Source: Jiella endophytica (GTDB lineage: Bacteria > Pseudomonadota > Alphaproteobacteria > Rhizobiales > Rhizobiaceae). Taken from it: a stretch of 64,000 nt of DNA. Shown here one piece after another: positions 19,990 to 28,699 of the stretch (position 1 is the stretch's first letter; each line of letters begins with the position of its first letter). The translations under genes were made by a program, and so were the position numbers. The notes below the pieces were generated by a model. It saw only the letters and a list, made by a program, of their open reading frames with translations. It had not been told where the DNA came from and made no database searches. The stretch lies in assembly GCF_004519335.1 (NCBI RefSeq), contig NZ_SOZD01000002.1:1-64000 (forward strand), read 5' to 3'.

Positions 19990-20902
19990 GGATGTCGCCC
20001 GCCGGGCCGCCCGGTCGGCCGGAAAGGCCGACCATCCGGCGGATGTCCTCGGCCGTCAGCCCCGCCTTGCGCAGCGAGCGGATCGAGGTATCGCCGGCGC
20101 TTTTAGAAAGCTTGCGGCCGTCGGCATCGAGGATCAGCGGGTGGTGGTGGTAGCGCGGCGGAGTCAGGCCGAGCAGCGCCTGCAGCAGCCGGTGGATGCT
20201 CGTCGCATAGAACAGGTCGCGCCCCCTGACGACGTCGGTAACGCCCTGGATCGCATCGTCGACGACCACCGACAGATGGTAGCTCGTCGGAATGTCCATC
20301 CGCCCGAGAATGACGTCGCCCCATTCCAGCGGCCGCGCCACGATGGCGCCGCTCTCGCCGAGCGGCGAGGCGCCATGCTCGTCCCAGGTCAGCGCCGGCA
20401 CCATCTCGATCGCCCGTTCGACGTCGAGCCTCCAGGCGAAGCGCTCGCCATCGCTCATCCGGCGCTCGCGTTCCCCGGTCGAGGCATGGCGGTCGAGCCC
20501 CGGATAGAGCGGCGCGCCGTCGGGATCGCGCGGCCAGGCCCGCCCCTCCTCCGCCTCGAAGCGCTCGACATGCGCCCTGATCTCGCCGCGCGACATGAAA
20601 GCCGGATAGACCAGGTCTTCAGCCGCCAAGGCCTCGAGCGCGGCGGCATAGTCGTGCATGTGTTCGGATTGCCGGCGCGGCGCCTCGTCCCATTCGATGC
20701 CGAGAAAGGCGAGGTCCTCCTCCACCTGCCGCTCGAATGTCGGCGTGCAGCGGGCGGTATCGATGTCCTCGTGGCGCAGGAGGAATTTTCCGCCGGAGGC
20801 CCGCGCGAGGTCGAAATTGACGAGGGCCGAATAGGCATGGCCGAGATGCAGCTCGCCGTTCGGGCTCGGCGCGAATCGGAACACGGCGTCGATATTGGAC
20901 AT
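19970..20902 (-). CDS. gluQ: Glutamyl-Q tRNA(Asp) synthetase
   Basis: The 310-residue protein is a truncated GluRS-like catalytic domain: FAPSPNGELHLGHAYSAL (HIGH motif) near the start, RHEDIDTAR, RGRDLFYATSIHRLLQALLG and KLSKS (KMSKS motif) near residue 270. It lacks an anticodon-binding domain, as expected for GluQRS, which attaches glutamate to queuosine in tRNA-Asp. The Cys residues of the zinc site in the E. coli enzyme are absent (YPAFMSRGEIRAH). ATG 20902 has GAGGGAA upstream; a TTG at 20911 lies too close to that site. Confidence 0.92.
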   Translation of the reverse strand: MSNIDAVFRFAPSPNGELHLGHAYSALVNFDLARASGGKFLLRHEDIDTARCTPTFERQVEEDLAFLGIEWDEAPRRQSEHMHDYAAALEALAAEDLVYPAFMSRGEIRAHVERFEAEEGRAWPRDPDGAPLYPGLDRHASTGERERRMSDGERFAWRLDVERAIEMVPALTWDEHGASPLGESGAIVARPLEWGDVILGRMDIPTSYHLSVVVDDAIQGVTDVVRGRDLFYATSIHRLLQALLGLTPPRYHHHPLILDADGRKLSKSAGDTSIRSLRKAGLTAEDIRRMVGLSGRPGGPAGDILRRRES

Positions 20903-20976
20903 GATCGGCAATTCCCTCGTTGGCCCGTCCTGCTATGGTTGGAATGCGAGAGGAAAATGACGGAAGACACCAGGCG

Positions 20977-21615
20977 ATGATCCGTTCGGAAGCCGACATT
21001 GCCGAGGCGCTGGATGCGCTGACAAAGGCCGATGCGAGGCTTTCGCAGATCGTCGCGACGGCGGGACCGGTGCCGCTGCGCAGATCCCGCTCCGGCCTCG
21101 AAGGGCTGATTGCCATCGTCGTCGCCCAGCAGGTGTCGAAGGCGAGCGCCGAGGCGATCTTCGGCCGCCTCGCCGGCGCCATCGACCTTTCCGATCCGCT
21201 GGCGATTCTCGCGACCGAAGACGACGTCCTCAAGGCGGTCGGCCTCTCGCGGCCGAAACAGCAGACGCTGCGCGCCATCGCACAGGCGGTCGCCGAAGGC
21301 CGGGTCGATCTTCCCCGCTGCGAAACCGCACCCGCCGATGAAGCCATCGCCGAACTCGTCGCCGTGCGCGGCATCGGCGCCTGGACGGCGGAGTGCTATC
21401 TGCTCTTTTGCGCCGGCCACCGCGACGTCTTTCCTGCCGGCGATCTGGCGCTGCAGGCGGCGGTCGCCCATGCGCTTTCCCACGAAACCCGCCCCAGCGC
21501 AAAACGACTCACCGAGATCGCCGAGGCCTGGCGCCCGCACCGCTCCGTCGCGGCGCGACTGTTCTGGGCCTATTACGCCACTATCCACAGGCGCGAGATG
21601 GTGCCGGCCGCGTGA
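20977..21615 (+). CDS. DNA-3-methyladenine glycosylase II-like (AlkA family)
   Basis: The 212-residue protein is a helix-hairpin-helix base-excision glycosylase. AIVVAQQVSKASAEAIFGRL opens the domain, VRGIGAWTAE forms the HhH turn around residue 130, and DVFPAGDLALQ carries the catalytic Asp near 156. It should excise alkylated purines from DNA. GGAAG about ten bases upstream supports ATG 20977; an in-frame ATG at 20920 adds 19 residues. It is divergent from gluQ with 74 bases between. Confidence 0.9.
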   Translation: MIRSEADIAEALDALTKADARLSQIVATAGPVPLRRSRSGLEGLIAIVVAQQVSKASAEAIFGRLAGAIDLSDPLAILATEDDVLKAVGLSRPKQQTLRAIAQAVAEGRVDLPRCETAPADEAIAELVAVRGIGAWTAECYLLFCAGHRDVFPAGDLALQAAVAHALSHETRPSAKRLTEIAEAWRPHRSVAARLFWAYYATIHRREMVPAA

Positions 21616-21829
21616 AGATATTTCGTATACGCCCCGAGCCGTTGCGCTCTATTGATTCTCGTCACGGGGACCTCAGGCCGCCAGCTATTTCTCGAAATTT
21701 CCCGAAGGGAACTTTCTGCTTGAATTAATTCAGGGTTGTAATATCGTCCCTGCCGACTGCTGCTGACGCGTCGGGTATCCAATATACATTTCAGCTGTAG
21801 TCGCGACGAAACCGTCGGGGAGATTACAA
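21616..21829. promoter_or_regulatory. AT-richer upstream region of the haem peroxidase with two palindromes
   Basis: Base composition drops from the high-GC norm around 21640. Two perfect palindromic elements are visible: TTCCCGAAGGGAA at 21699-21711 and TGAATTAATTCA at 21721-21732. Either could bind a dimeric regulator. GGGGAG about eight bases before ATG 21830 is the ribosome site. A confident -35/-10 pair is not seen. Confidence 0.4.
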
Positions 21830-23422
21830 ATGGCTGATAATAGCGAATCTGCACGTCAGCAAAAATCAAGAGAATATATTAAAACCAATTCGAAAATGCC
21901 GCTCGGCACGCGAATGTCCCTCGAATTGATACATGGTGGTTTTGCCCGCTGCGCCGATCACTCGGGAGAAATGCAAATTTCTCCGGAAATGATGCGAAAC
22001 GCCAAGGATATCGGTGATCATTTTTTCTACCATCTGAAAAACTCACCGTACAAATTCAACGAAAAACTTAATGATCATATCAGTAAAAAACCAGGTGGCC
22101 TCGCATATAGTTCGGGCGATCAGCCCAGCCGGCATATTCCCGCAGCTATGACATTTGTCGGGCAATTCATTGATCACGACTTGACATTGAATGCCGTCAA
22201 TCTGACCGAGGATCAAAGCCAGGGGCCGATTGAAGACCTCGCTTCGCCGTTCATCGATCTGGATAGTGTATTTGGTCCTCGCGTCGATGATACGATGCCG
22301 GCTTCCGGCAGGCGGCGCGAAACGTCATACGACGAGACCTTCGGCCTGTTCACTCTCGTTCCCGTCTGCGACAGTGCCCTCGACGTGCAGGGATACGACG
22401 TTCCGCGCTGCCAAAAAACCGGCATTGCGCGGATTGGTGACAAACGGAACGACGAAAATCAACTCGTCTTGCAGGTGCACATCTTGATGATGCGCCTCAA
22501 CAACGCATTCAGGCGGAAAGGTCTTTCGCCCCGAGACGCCAAACGAGAAACCATCCTGCATTGGCAATCGTTCGTCGCCACGCACTACCTGCCTCTCGTC
22601 GCACTGTCATCGGAGATCACGCTGGTTCGAAAACGGCTTTCGACCGATCCCGACTCCCTTCTCCACCACCCGACGATGGACATGGCCAAGGGCGGAAAAC
22701 GACTCGGTATGCCGCATGAATTTGCCATCGGATTCCGATATGGCCACAGCCAGCTCCGCAGCGGATATCGACTTCGCGATACCGGTACCCCCTTTCCTCT
22801 CTTTGACACAACGCCTGAGGGAGAAAACGATCTGCGCGGCGACAAGCCCCTCACCCCCGAGCGAATCATTGACTGGGCTTTTTTTGCGGGAGCCGGCACG
22901 CCATCCAATCTGATCGATACCAAAGTAAACGACGTCGTGTTCCAGCTCCCGCCATCGACGATTCCGGACGAGATCAAGGACCGATTGAACCTTGTCGAGC
23001 GCAACCTGACGCGAAGTAAGAATATTGGTGTTTGTGCGGGCGAAGACCTCGTCACGGCCTACAACACCCAATATGCAGCCGACGCCACAATCTCGGCTTT
23101 GAGCCCCGAGGAAGTCACCAATGGAAGAGATGAAGAGCCATTCAATGATGAAGATGGCAAGTTCCGGACGCCGCTTTGGTATTACATCCTGAGGGAGGCG
23201 GAACACGACAATCCGCCCGGTTTTAGTGATGAAGGAAAGCTTGGTCATCTCGGCAGCCGGCTTGTCGCCGAGGTGCTACTCGCCGGAATTTACCACGCTG
23301 AGCCGTCTTTTCTCCGAGATAAAGCGTGGGGCGCCAAGATCCCTGTGGCCTCGGGTGACCAAAAATCTGTCTCTTTGACAGATATCGTGAGTTTCGTTGA
23401 GGGCGTCGAAGAATCCGCGTGA
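21830..23422 (+). CDS. Animal-type haem peroxidase (peroxidase-cyclooxygenase superfamily)
   Basis: The 530-residue protein carries the hallmarks of bacterial members of the animal haem peroxidase family. FVGQFIDHDLTL has the distal His at 116, FGPRVDD is the calcium-site-like region, RIGDKRNDENQLVL lies near 201-214, EFAIGFRYGHSQLRSGYRL has the proximal His at 306, and the C-terminal block is LGSRLVAEVLLAGIY. It would oxidise halides or organic substrates with hydrogen peroxide. No signal peptide or type I secretion repeats are seen. The gene is visibly AT-richer, with AAA, AAT and ATA codons unlike its neighbours, which suggests acquisition. It is a single-gene unit with its own terminator. 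Confidence 0.92.
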   Translation: MADNSESARQQKSREYIKTNSKMPLGTRMSLELIHGGFARCADHSGEMQISPEMMRNAKDIGDHFFYHLKNSPYKFNEKLNDHISKKPGGLAYSSGDQPSRHIPAAMTFVGQFIDHDLTLNAVNLTEDQSQGPIEDLASPFIDLDSVFGPRVDDTMPASGRRRETSYDETFGLFTLVPVCDSALDVQGYDVPRCQKTGIARIGDKRNDENQLVLQVHILMMRLNNAFRRKGLSPRDAKRETILHWQSFVATHYLPLVALSSEITLVRKRLSTDPDSLLHHPTMDMAKGGKRLGMPHEFAIGFRYGHSQLRSGYRLRDTGTPFPLFDTTPEGENDLRGDKPLTPERIIDWAFFAGAGTPSNLIDTKVNDVVFQLPPSTIPDEIKDRLNLVERNLTRSKNIGVCAGEDLVTAYNTQYAADATISALSPEEVTNGRDEEPFNDEDGKFRTPLWYYILREAEHDNPPGFSDEGKLGHLGSRLVAEVLLAGIYHAEPSFLRDKAWGAKIPVASGDQKSVSLTDIVSFVEGVEESA

Positions 23423-23479
23423 TTGGAGAGGTGCGATACAGGCAAATCCAAATTGCTTCGTAGCGCCAACATATATTCA

Positions 23480-23512
23480 AAAGGGAGCGGCTAGGCAGTT
23501 GCTCCCTTTATC
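23480..23512 (+). terminator. Intrinsic terminator after the haem peroxidase
   Basis: AAAGGGAGC (23480-23488) pairs perfectly with GCTCCCTTT (23501-23509) across a 12-base loop. The 3' arm ends in TTT followed by ATCGTT. It lies 57 bases past the stop and closes the AT-richer segment. Confidence 0.8.
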
Positions 23513-23708
23513 GTTCCGCCTTCAGACTTTCACCTCCGCCAGCGCAAATACGCAGCGTCTCCACTGATTTGAAATTCGCTGGAAACGCGTCCCGGCCTCA
23601 AGCCCCTGTCATGACTGGCTTCAGGCTTCACAAAGGCGACATGATAGAGCACGATAGTCCGCGCCGACGCAGGCAGCCTTATGACGGCGTCAGCCGAAGG
23701 AGAATGCG

Positions 23709-24269
23709 GTGACGATTGCGGTAAGTCAGGACTTATCCCCAGCCCTCGTCCTCAACGCCGATTTCCGGCCGCTGAGCTACTACCCGCTTTCACTCTGGTC
23801 CTGGCAGGACGCGATCAAGGCAGTCTTCCTCGACCGGGTGACCATCCTCGCCGAATATGACCGGGCGGTGCGAAGTCCGACCTTCTCGATGCGCCTTCCC
23901 TCGGTCGTCTGCCTCAAGACCTACGTCAAGCCCGCCCGCAACCCCGCCTTCACCCGCTTCAACGTCTTCCTCCGCGACAGATTCCAGTGCCAGTACTGCG
24001 GCTCGCCGCACGAGCTCACCTTCGACCACGTCATTCCGCGCTCGAAGGGCGGCCTCACGACCTGGGAGAACGTCGTCGCGGCCTGCTCACCCTGCAATCT
24101 GAAGAAGGGCGGCCTGATGCCGAAGGCCGCCGGCATGATCCCGCATCAGACGCCGTACCAGCCGACGGTGCACGATCTGCACAACAATGGCCGGCTGTTC
24201 CCGCCGAACTTCCTGCATGAGAGCTGGCTCGACTATCTCTACTGGGATTCCGAGCTCGATCCCGAGTGA
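23709..24269 (+). CDS. HNH endonuclease
   Basis: The 186-residue protein contains a zinc-supported HNH nuclease domain: CQYC (94-97), LTFDHVIPRSKGG with the catalytic Asp-His at 106-107, and CSPCN (126-130). The N-terminal ALVLNADFRPLSYYPLSLWSWQDA segment is conserved in a widespread family of short HNH proteins whose cellular role is unclear. The start is GTG 23709, supported by AAGGAG six bases upstream. It is a single-gene unit. Confidence 0.9.
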   Translation: MTIAVSQDLSPALVLNADFRPLSYYPLSLWSWQDAIKAVFLDRVTILAEYDRAVRSPTFSMRLPSVVCLKTYVKPARNPAFTRFNVFLRDRFQCQYCGSPHELTFDHVIPRSKGGLTTWENVVAACSPCNLKKGGLMPKAAGMIPHQTPYQPTVHDLHNNGRLFPPNFLHESWLDYLYWDSELDPE

Positions 24270-24273
24270 TCGC

Positions 24274-24302
24274 TCGCCGCGGCGCTCCTCCTGCGGCGAT
24301 TT
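24274..24302 (+). terminator. Weak terminator-like hairpin after the HNH gene
   Basis: TCGCCGC (24274-24280) pairs with GCGGCGA (24293-24299) and is followed by only three T residues. It lies five bases after the HNH stop. The stem is good but the tail is short. Confidence 0.45.
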
Positions 24303-24926
24303 CCGTATCGCGATGAGCGGCGCAGCGACCTGAGGCCGCAGACGCCAGGCATTCGCGCATCCGGAAGCGTGTGAGTGCGCGAGAAAACGTCTCTGGCTGA
24401 CGACCGATCCGTGCCGGCCGTCACCGGCGTTGCCGACGCCCCGCAAGGTCGCGGAAATCCTGCCTCCACCTGTTTCCCGCGCTCAGCGCCACAGAGACGA
24501 CGCCGCAGCCTCGCACCGTGGGGGAACGGCGCCGGGCAGCCGCACGCTCCAGCAGATCGACGGAATGCCCTGCTGCTTCAAAAAACTTTCAGCGACCAAT
24601 TTTCAGGCAATCTGGCTAGAATAAGCGCTTTACAGCCGCGTTGAACCGGTTCAATCTGCAGATATGAGCGATATCGCCCGTCCAGCCGGAGCTGCATCCG
24701 ACCGCTGCCAAGGGGTTGCGCCGCCAATCGCCGCGCCGCCTTTCACTGGCGCCGTGGTCGGGTGCAGCACATTCCGGACACCGCGCGAGAGCGTTCCACC
24801 TCATTCGCTCGGCGAGCGAGGGCTGCGGGCCACGGACAGCCGAGGCAGGCGGCGCGCGGCCCCGCGAGCGGTCGCGGCAACGCAACGAAACGACGCCGGC
24901 AGGAGATCGGCGGAACGGAGAGGACG
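24303..24926 (+). other. Long non-coding leader region upstream of the first transport arm
   Basis: About 620 bases contain no supported gene. The notable element is the palindrome at 24641-24654, annotated separately. A TAGAAT hexamer at 24617-24622 is a good -10 candidate but has no clear -35; a TTTACA lies at 24629-24634. If transcription starts near 24630, the GATase1-like gene has a ~300-base 5' leader. I see no known riboswitch in it. The open frames inside it lack ribosome sites and domains. Confidence 0.4.
24641..24654. promoter_or_regulatory. LacI-type operator, copy 1
   Basis: TTGAACCGGTTCAA is a perfect 14-bp palindrome with a central CG, the form bound by LacI/GalR-family dimers whose hinge-helix Leu inserts at the central CpG. 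An identical copy lies at 36091-36104. The only LacI-type DNA-binding domain in the window is the fusion protein at 32721-33932, which is the obvious candidate binder. It lies 19 bases past a TAGAAT hexamer, near a likely transcription start. Confidence 0.75.
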
Positions 24927-25691
24927 ATGACGAAGAAGAACGTGCTTCTGGTCGGCGAAAGCTGGGTCAGCTCGGCGACGCACTACAAGGGCTTCGACCA
25001 GTTCGGCTCGGTCACCTTCCATCTCGGCGCCGAACCGCTGGTCGATGCGCTGAAGGACAGCGACTTCTCCCTCACCTATATGCCGGCTCACGAGGCCGTC
25101 GAGAAATTCCCCTTCGAGCGGGCCGGCCTCGACGCATATGACGCGATCATCCTTTCCGACATCGGCGCGAATTCGCTGCTCTTGCCGCCGGAGGTCTGGC
25201 TGCACAGCCGCACGGTGCCGAACCGCCTCAAGCTGATCCGCGACTGGACGAAGGACGGCGGCGGCCTCCTGATGATCGGCGGCTACTTCTCCTTCCAGGG
25301 CATCGACGGCAAGGCGCGCTGGCGCCGCACCGCTGTCGAGGAAGCGCTGCCGGTGACCTGCCTTCCTTATGACGACCGCGTCGAGATCCCCGAGGGCGCG
25401 GCGCTCGAGATCGGCGCTGCGGAGGGCATTCTCTCCGGCCTCGCAGGCACATGGCCGCCGCTCCTCGGCGTCAACGAGGTGGAGGCCAAGCCCGGCTCGG
25501 ACGTTCTCGTCAGCCTGCCGGAAGAGCATGGCGGCCATCCGCTGCTCGTCACCGGCACCTACGGCAAGGGCCGCAGCGCCGCCTGGACATCCGACATCGG
25601 CCCGCACTGGCTGTCGCCCGCCTTCTGCGAGTGGGAGGGCTATGGCCGGCTCTGGAAGAACCTTCTCGGCTGGCTGACCGAGGCAGCCTAA
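24927..25691 (+). CDS. GATase1-like protein (DUF1355/STM3548 family), probably non-catalytic
   Basis: The 254-residue protein resembles the putative glutamine-amidotransferase-like family (PF07090): VLLVGESWVSSATHYKGFDQF at the start, YDAIILSDIGANSLLLP, GGGLLMIGGYFSFQGIDG and a C-terminal GRSAAWTSDIGPHW. In true class I GATases the nucleophile elbow holds Cys; here the GGYFSFQG stretch has none, so glutaminase activity is unlikely. The role is unknown, but the family often sits beside sugar transport genes. GGAGAGGACG directly before ATG 24927 is a good ribosome site. It is the first gene downstream of operator copy 1. Confidence 0.82.
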   Translation: MTKKNVLLVGESWVSSATHYKGFDQFGSVTFHLGAEPLVDALKDSDFSLTYMPAHEAVEKFPFERAGLDAYDAIILSDIGANSLLLPPEVWLHSRTVPNRLKLIRDWTKDGGGLLMIGGYFSFQGIDGKARWRRTAVEEALPVTCLPYDDRVEIPEGAALEIGAAEGILSGLAGTWPPLLGVNEVEAKPGSDVLVSLPEEHGGHPLLVTGTYGKGRSAAWTSDIGPHWLSPAFCEWEGYGRLWKNLLGWLTEAA

Positions 25692-25723
25692 GCGGCCCGA
25701 CGGACGTGAGCGAAGGAGCGCGA

Positions 25724-26494
25724 ATGACACCGCCGCTGATCGAAGCCAGGCAGATCTCCAAGCGCTTCGGCGCCCTCACGGCGCTGAACGCCGTCGACCT
25801 GACGATCCGCTCGGGCGAGGTCCTGGCGCTCCTCGGCGACAACGGCGCCGGCAAGTCGACCTTCATCAAGGTTCTGTCCGGCGCCCATCCGGCGAGCGAC
25901 GGCGAGATCCTCGTCGATGGCCGGCCGGTGCATTTCGCCTCGCCGCAGGATGCCGCCGAAGCCGGGATCGCGACGATATTTCAGGAGCTCGCACTCTCGG
26001 AGAACCTGTCGATCGCCGAGAACGTCTTTCTCGGCCGCGAGATGACCCGCAACGTCCTCGGCGTGCCGTTTCTCAAACGCCGGGCGATGAAGCGTCAGGT
26101 GACCGGCCTCCTCGACGAGCTCGACGCCCATATTTCCGACCCGGAGGCCCCGGTCGGGAGCCTTTCGGGTGGCCAGCGGCAGGCGGTGGCGATCTGCCGG
26201 GCGCTCAATCTCGACGCCCGGCTGGTGATCATGGACGAGCCGACTGCAGCGCTCGCCGTCGCCGAGACACGCAAGGTGCTGCAGCTCGTGCGCCGCCTCG
26301 CCGACAGCGGCCGCGCCGTCATCCTGATCAGCCACAACATGCATGACGTCTTCGAGGTCGCCGACCGCATCGCCGTCTTCCGCCGCGGACGGAAGATCGC
26401 CGAGCGCGAACGCCGTGCGACCGATCCCGAAGAGATCGTCTCCTTCATCACGGGCGCACATCCGGACGTGCGGGCGCTCGAGATGCAGTCCTGA
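25724..26494 (+). CDS. Sugar ABC importer ATP-binding protein (single nucleotide-binding domain)
   Basis: The 256-residue ATPase has Walker A GDNGAGKST, the Q-loop region IFQELALSENLSIAENVFLG, signature LSGGQRQ, Walker B LVIMDEPTAAL and H-loop ISHNMHDV. The ENVFLGRE block is typical of the CUT2 (RbsA/XylG) branch. Classical RbsA has two fused ATPase domains of about 500 residues; this one has a single domain and must work as a homodimer. GAAGGAG lies upstream of ATG 25724. It belongs to the operon with the binding protein and permeases that follow. Confidence 0.93.
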   Translation: MTPPLIEARQISKRFGALTALNAVDLTIRSGEVLALLGDNGAGKSTFIKVLSGAHPASDGEILVDGRPVHFASPQDAAEAGIATIFQELALSENLSIAENVFLGREMTRNVLGVPFLKRRAMKRQVTGLLDELDAHISDPEAPVGSLSGGQRQAVAICRALNLDARLVIMDEPTAALAVAETRKVLQLVRRLADSGRAVILISHNMHDVFEVADRIAVFRRGRKIAERERRATDPEEIVSFITGAHPDVRALEMQS

Positions 26495-26526
26495 CGCTCC
26501 GCACGCAACAACCGAAAGGCCGTCCC

Positions 26527-27513
26527 ATGCTGAAGACCAGAACGCTCCTTCTCGCTGTCGCGGCGGCCCTTGCCGCCTCGACCACCTTCGCCGCAGCGCA
26601 GGACAAGGCCCGTGTCGCCTTCGTCCCGCAGATCGTCGGGATCCCCTATTTCGACGCCATGCAGCAGGGCGGCGAGCAAGCGGCGAAGAAGCTCGGCGTC
26701 GAATTCGTCTATCAGGGCCCCGTCGACACCAATCCAGTCGACCAGCTGCAGATCGTCCAGAACCTGATCAACCAGGGCGTCGAGGCGATCTCGGTGTCGG
26801 TGCTCGATGCATCCAGCCTCGCCCCCGTCGTCGAGGCGGCGAAGGCGAAGGACATCAAGCTGTTCACCTCCGACAGCGACGCGCCCGATTCCGGCCGCGC
26901 CCTCTATGTCGCCCAGGCCAGCGACCAGGGCCTCGGCTACACGATCATCGACGAGATGGTGAAGCGGGCCGGCGAAGACGCCAAGATCGGCATCGTCTCC
27001 GGCGAGGCGACCGCCTCCAATCTCAACGCCTGGATCGGCTACATGCAGGAGCGGGTGAAGGAGAAGTATCCGAACGTCACCCTGCTCGATCCGCAGTTCG
27101 CCGGCGGCAGCGCCGAGCGCGCCGCCCAGATCGCCGGCGACATGATGGCCTCGAACCCCGACCTGAAGGGCATCATCGCCGTCGCCTCGACCACCTGCCC
27201 GGGCGTTGCCCAGGCGATCGAGACCGCCGGCAAGATCGGCGCCGTCGTCGGTACCGGCTATTGCAGCCCGAACACTGCCCGCGCCTATCTGAAGAGCGGC
27301 GCCTTCGGCTATTCGGTGCTCTGGGACCCGTCGGAACTCGGCTACCTGACCGTCTGGGCCGGCAAGCAGCTGATCGACGGCAAGACGATCCCGGCCGAGA
27401 CGACGCCAGAGGGCATGAGCCATCCGGTCACCTATGACGACAAGACCGGCATCCTCCTGCTCGGCGATCCGGCGGTCTTTACTGCCGACAATGTCGACGA
27501 CTTCAACTTCTGA
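26527..27513 (+). CDS. Periplasmic sugar-binding protein, LsrB/RhaS-like
   Basis: The 328-residue protein begins with a Sec signal (LLLAVAAALAASTTFAAAQ) and has the type I periplasmic-binding fold. VAFVPQIVGIPYFDAMQQGGEQAAKKLG, GPVDTNPVDQLQIVQNLINQGVEAI and a late GTGYCSPNTARAYL align with AI-2-binding LsrB and rhamnose-binding RhaS, which share IPxxVGxxYF and G(F/Y)xxPN blocks. The ligand is likely a small sugar or furanose; AI-2 is possible but unproven. It lies 32 bases after the ATPase and is followed by a strong hairpin. Confidence 0.9.
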   Translation: MLKTRTLLLAVAAALAASTTFAAAQDKARVAFVPQIVGIPYFDAMQQGGEQAAKKLGVEFVYQGPVDTNPVDQLQIVQNLINQGVEAISVSVLDASSLAPVVEAAKAKDIKLFTSDSDAPDSGRALYVAQASDQGLGYTIIDEMVKRAGEDAKIGIVSGEATASNLNAWIGYMQERVKEKYPNVTLLDPQFAGGSAERAAQIAGDMMASNPDLKGIIAVASTTCPGVAQAIETAGKIGAVVGTGYCSPNTARAYLKSGAFGYSVLWDPSELGYLTVWAGKQLIDGKTIPAETTPEGMSHPVTYDDKTGILLLGDPAVFTADNVDDFNF

Positions 27514-27522
27514 CCGGGGTTT

Positions 27523-27548
27523 CCGGAGGGCCGAAACCGGCTCTCCGG
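27523..27548 (+). terminator. Intercistronic hairpin after the binding-protein gene
   Basis: An 11-bp stem is formed by 27523-27533 with 27538-27548 (one G-T pair), starting nine bases after the binding-protein stop. There is no T-run, so it more likely protects the upstream mRNA or partly attenuates expression of the permeases. Similar hairpins follow the other binding-protein genes here. Confidence 0.6.
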
Positions 27549-27703
27549 CTAGGCCGTGCCGGCGACGGCCCGGCGCGGCATGACGGCCAGATGCCGGGCC
27601 GTTCCCCTCTGAACCAAGAGACCGGGACCGGGCGGTGAGCGCTCGGCCCCGCGACGATCGACACCTCGCCGCTTGGCGAAACCAAGGGACCAAAGGCTCC
27701 GTA

Positions 27704-28699
27704 ATGGGCGCGATTGTGCGGCAGATCGGCGAACGCGAGCTCCTGCTCGGTGCGGCATGCATCGTGGCATTGCTGCTGTTCTCGCTCATCTCCCCCTACT
27801 TCCTGACGGCGACGAACATCCTGACGGTCCTGAGGAACTGCAACGAGCTGTTCCTGATCGGACTCGGCATGACGGTCGTGCTCGGCATCGGCGGCATCGA
27901 CGTTTCGGTCGGGGTGGTGATGGGGCTTGCGGCGATCGCCGTCGGGCGGCTGCTTCAGGCCGATGCCGGGCCGCTGCTTTCCGGCCTTGCCGGGCCTCTC
28001 GCCGGCGGCGTCATCGGGCTGGTGACGGCGAGCGTCGTCGTCCTCGGCCGCATCCCCGCCATCGTCGCCACACTCGGCCTCTTCGGCGTCTACCGGGCGG
28101 CGGTGTTCCTGGCGCTCGGCGGCGCCTGGCTGTCCGGCCTGCCGACCGACCTCACCAGTGTCCTCGGCGCCCCGGTCCTCGGCATTCCGGTCGCGCTTCC
28201 CGTCGTCGCGATCGCTTATCTCATCGTCTTCGTGGTGATCCGCCACACACCCTTCGGCCTCCACGTGCTCGCCACCGGCAACTCCGAAGTCAAGGCGCGG
28301 CTCTCCGGCGTCAGCGTCCGGCGGGTGCAGTTCACCGCCTATGTGATCAGCGGCATCTGCTGCGGCCTCGCGGCGAGCTTCTACATCGCCACCTATCGCA
28401 ACGTCGCGATGACCATCGGCGGCACGCTGGCGCTGGAAGCGATCGCCGCCGTCATTCTCGGCGGCACCAGCATCCTCGGCGGCAGGATGAGCCTGCTCGG
28501 CACGGCGCTCGGCGTCCTCCTCCTGCGCATCCTGCAGAACGGGCTGCTGCTGGTCGGCGTCCCCTCGCTCTGGCAGCCGGTGGTGACCGGGCTGCTCCTC
28601 ATCCTCGTTCTCGGCACCGAGGCGGGGCGGGGCCGGTTCGACGCCGCCTCCCTCACCCGCCACCTGCGCCGGCCGGGCCGCCAGGGAGCCGCAGGATGA
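27704..28699 (+). CDS. Sugar ABC importer permease 1
   Basis: The 331-residue CUT2-type permease has eight to ten hydrophobic segments. LIGLGMTVVLGIGGIDVSVGVVMGLAA is the conserved early block, and LALEAIAAVILGGTSILGGRMSLLGTALG is the cytoplasmic coupling block that contacts the ATPase. It should form a heterodimer with the next gene's product. ATG 27704 directly precedes the first conserved segment; an upstream in-frame start at 27635 is not conserved. Its end overlaps the next start by four bases. Confidence 0.92.
   Translation: MGAIVRQIGERELLLGAACIVALLLFSLISPYFLTATNILTVLRNCNELFLIGLGMTVVLGIGGIDVSVGVVMGLAAIAVGRLLQADAGPLLSGLAGPLAGGVIGLVTASVVVLGRIPAIVATLGLFGVYRAAVFLALGGAWLSGLPTDLTSVLGAPVLGIPVALPVVAIAYLIVFVVIRHTPFGLHVLATGNSEVKARLSGVSVRRVQFTAYVISGICCGLAASFYIATYRNVAMTIGGTLALEAIAAVILGGTSILGGRMSLLGTALGVLLLRILQNGLLLVGVPSLWQPVVTGLLLILVLGTEAGRGRFDAASLTRHLRRPGRQGAAG

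Noticed and set aside
24664-24930. Possible small gene in the long leader before the GATase1-like gene
   Set aside because: There is no ribosome site and no recognisable pattern, the composition is Arg/Ala/Pro shadow-like, and it overlaps the real start at 24927.
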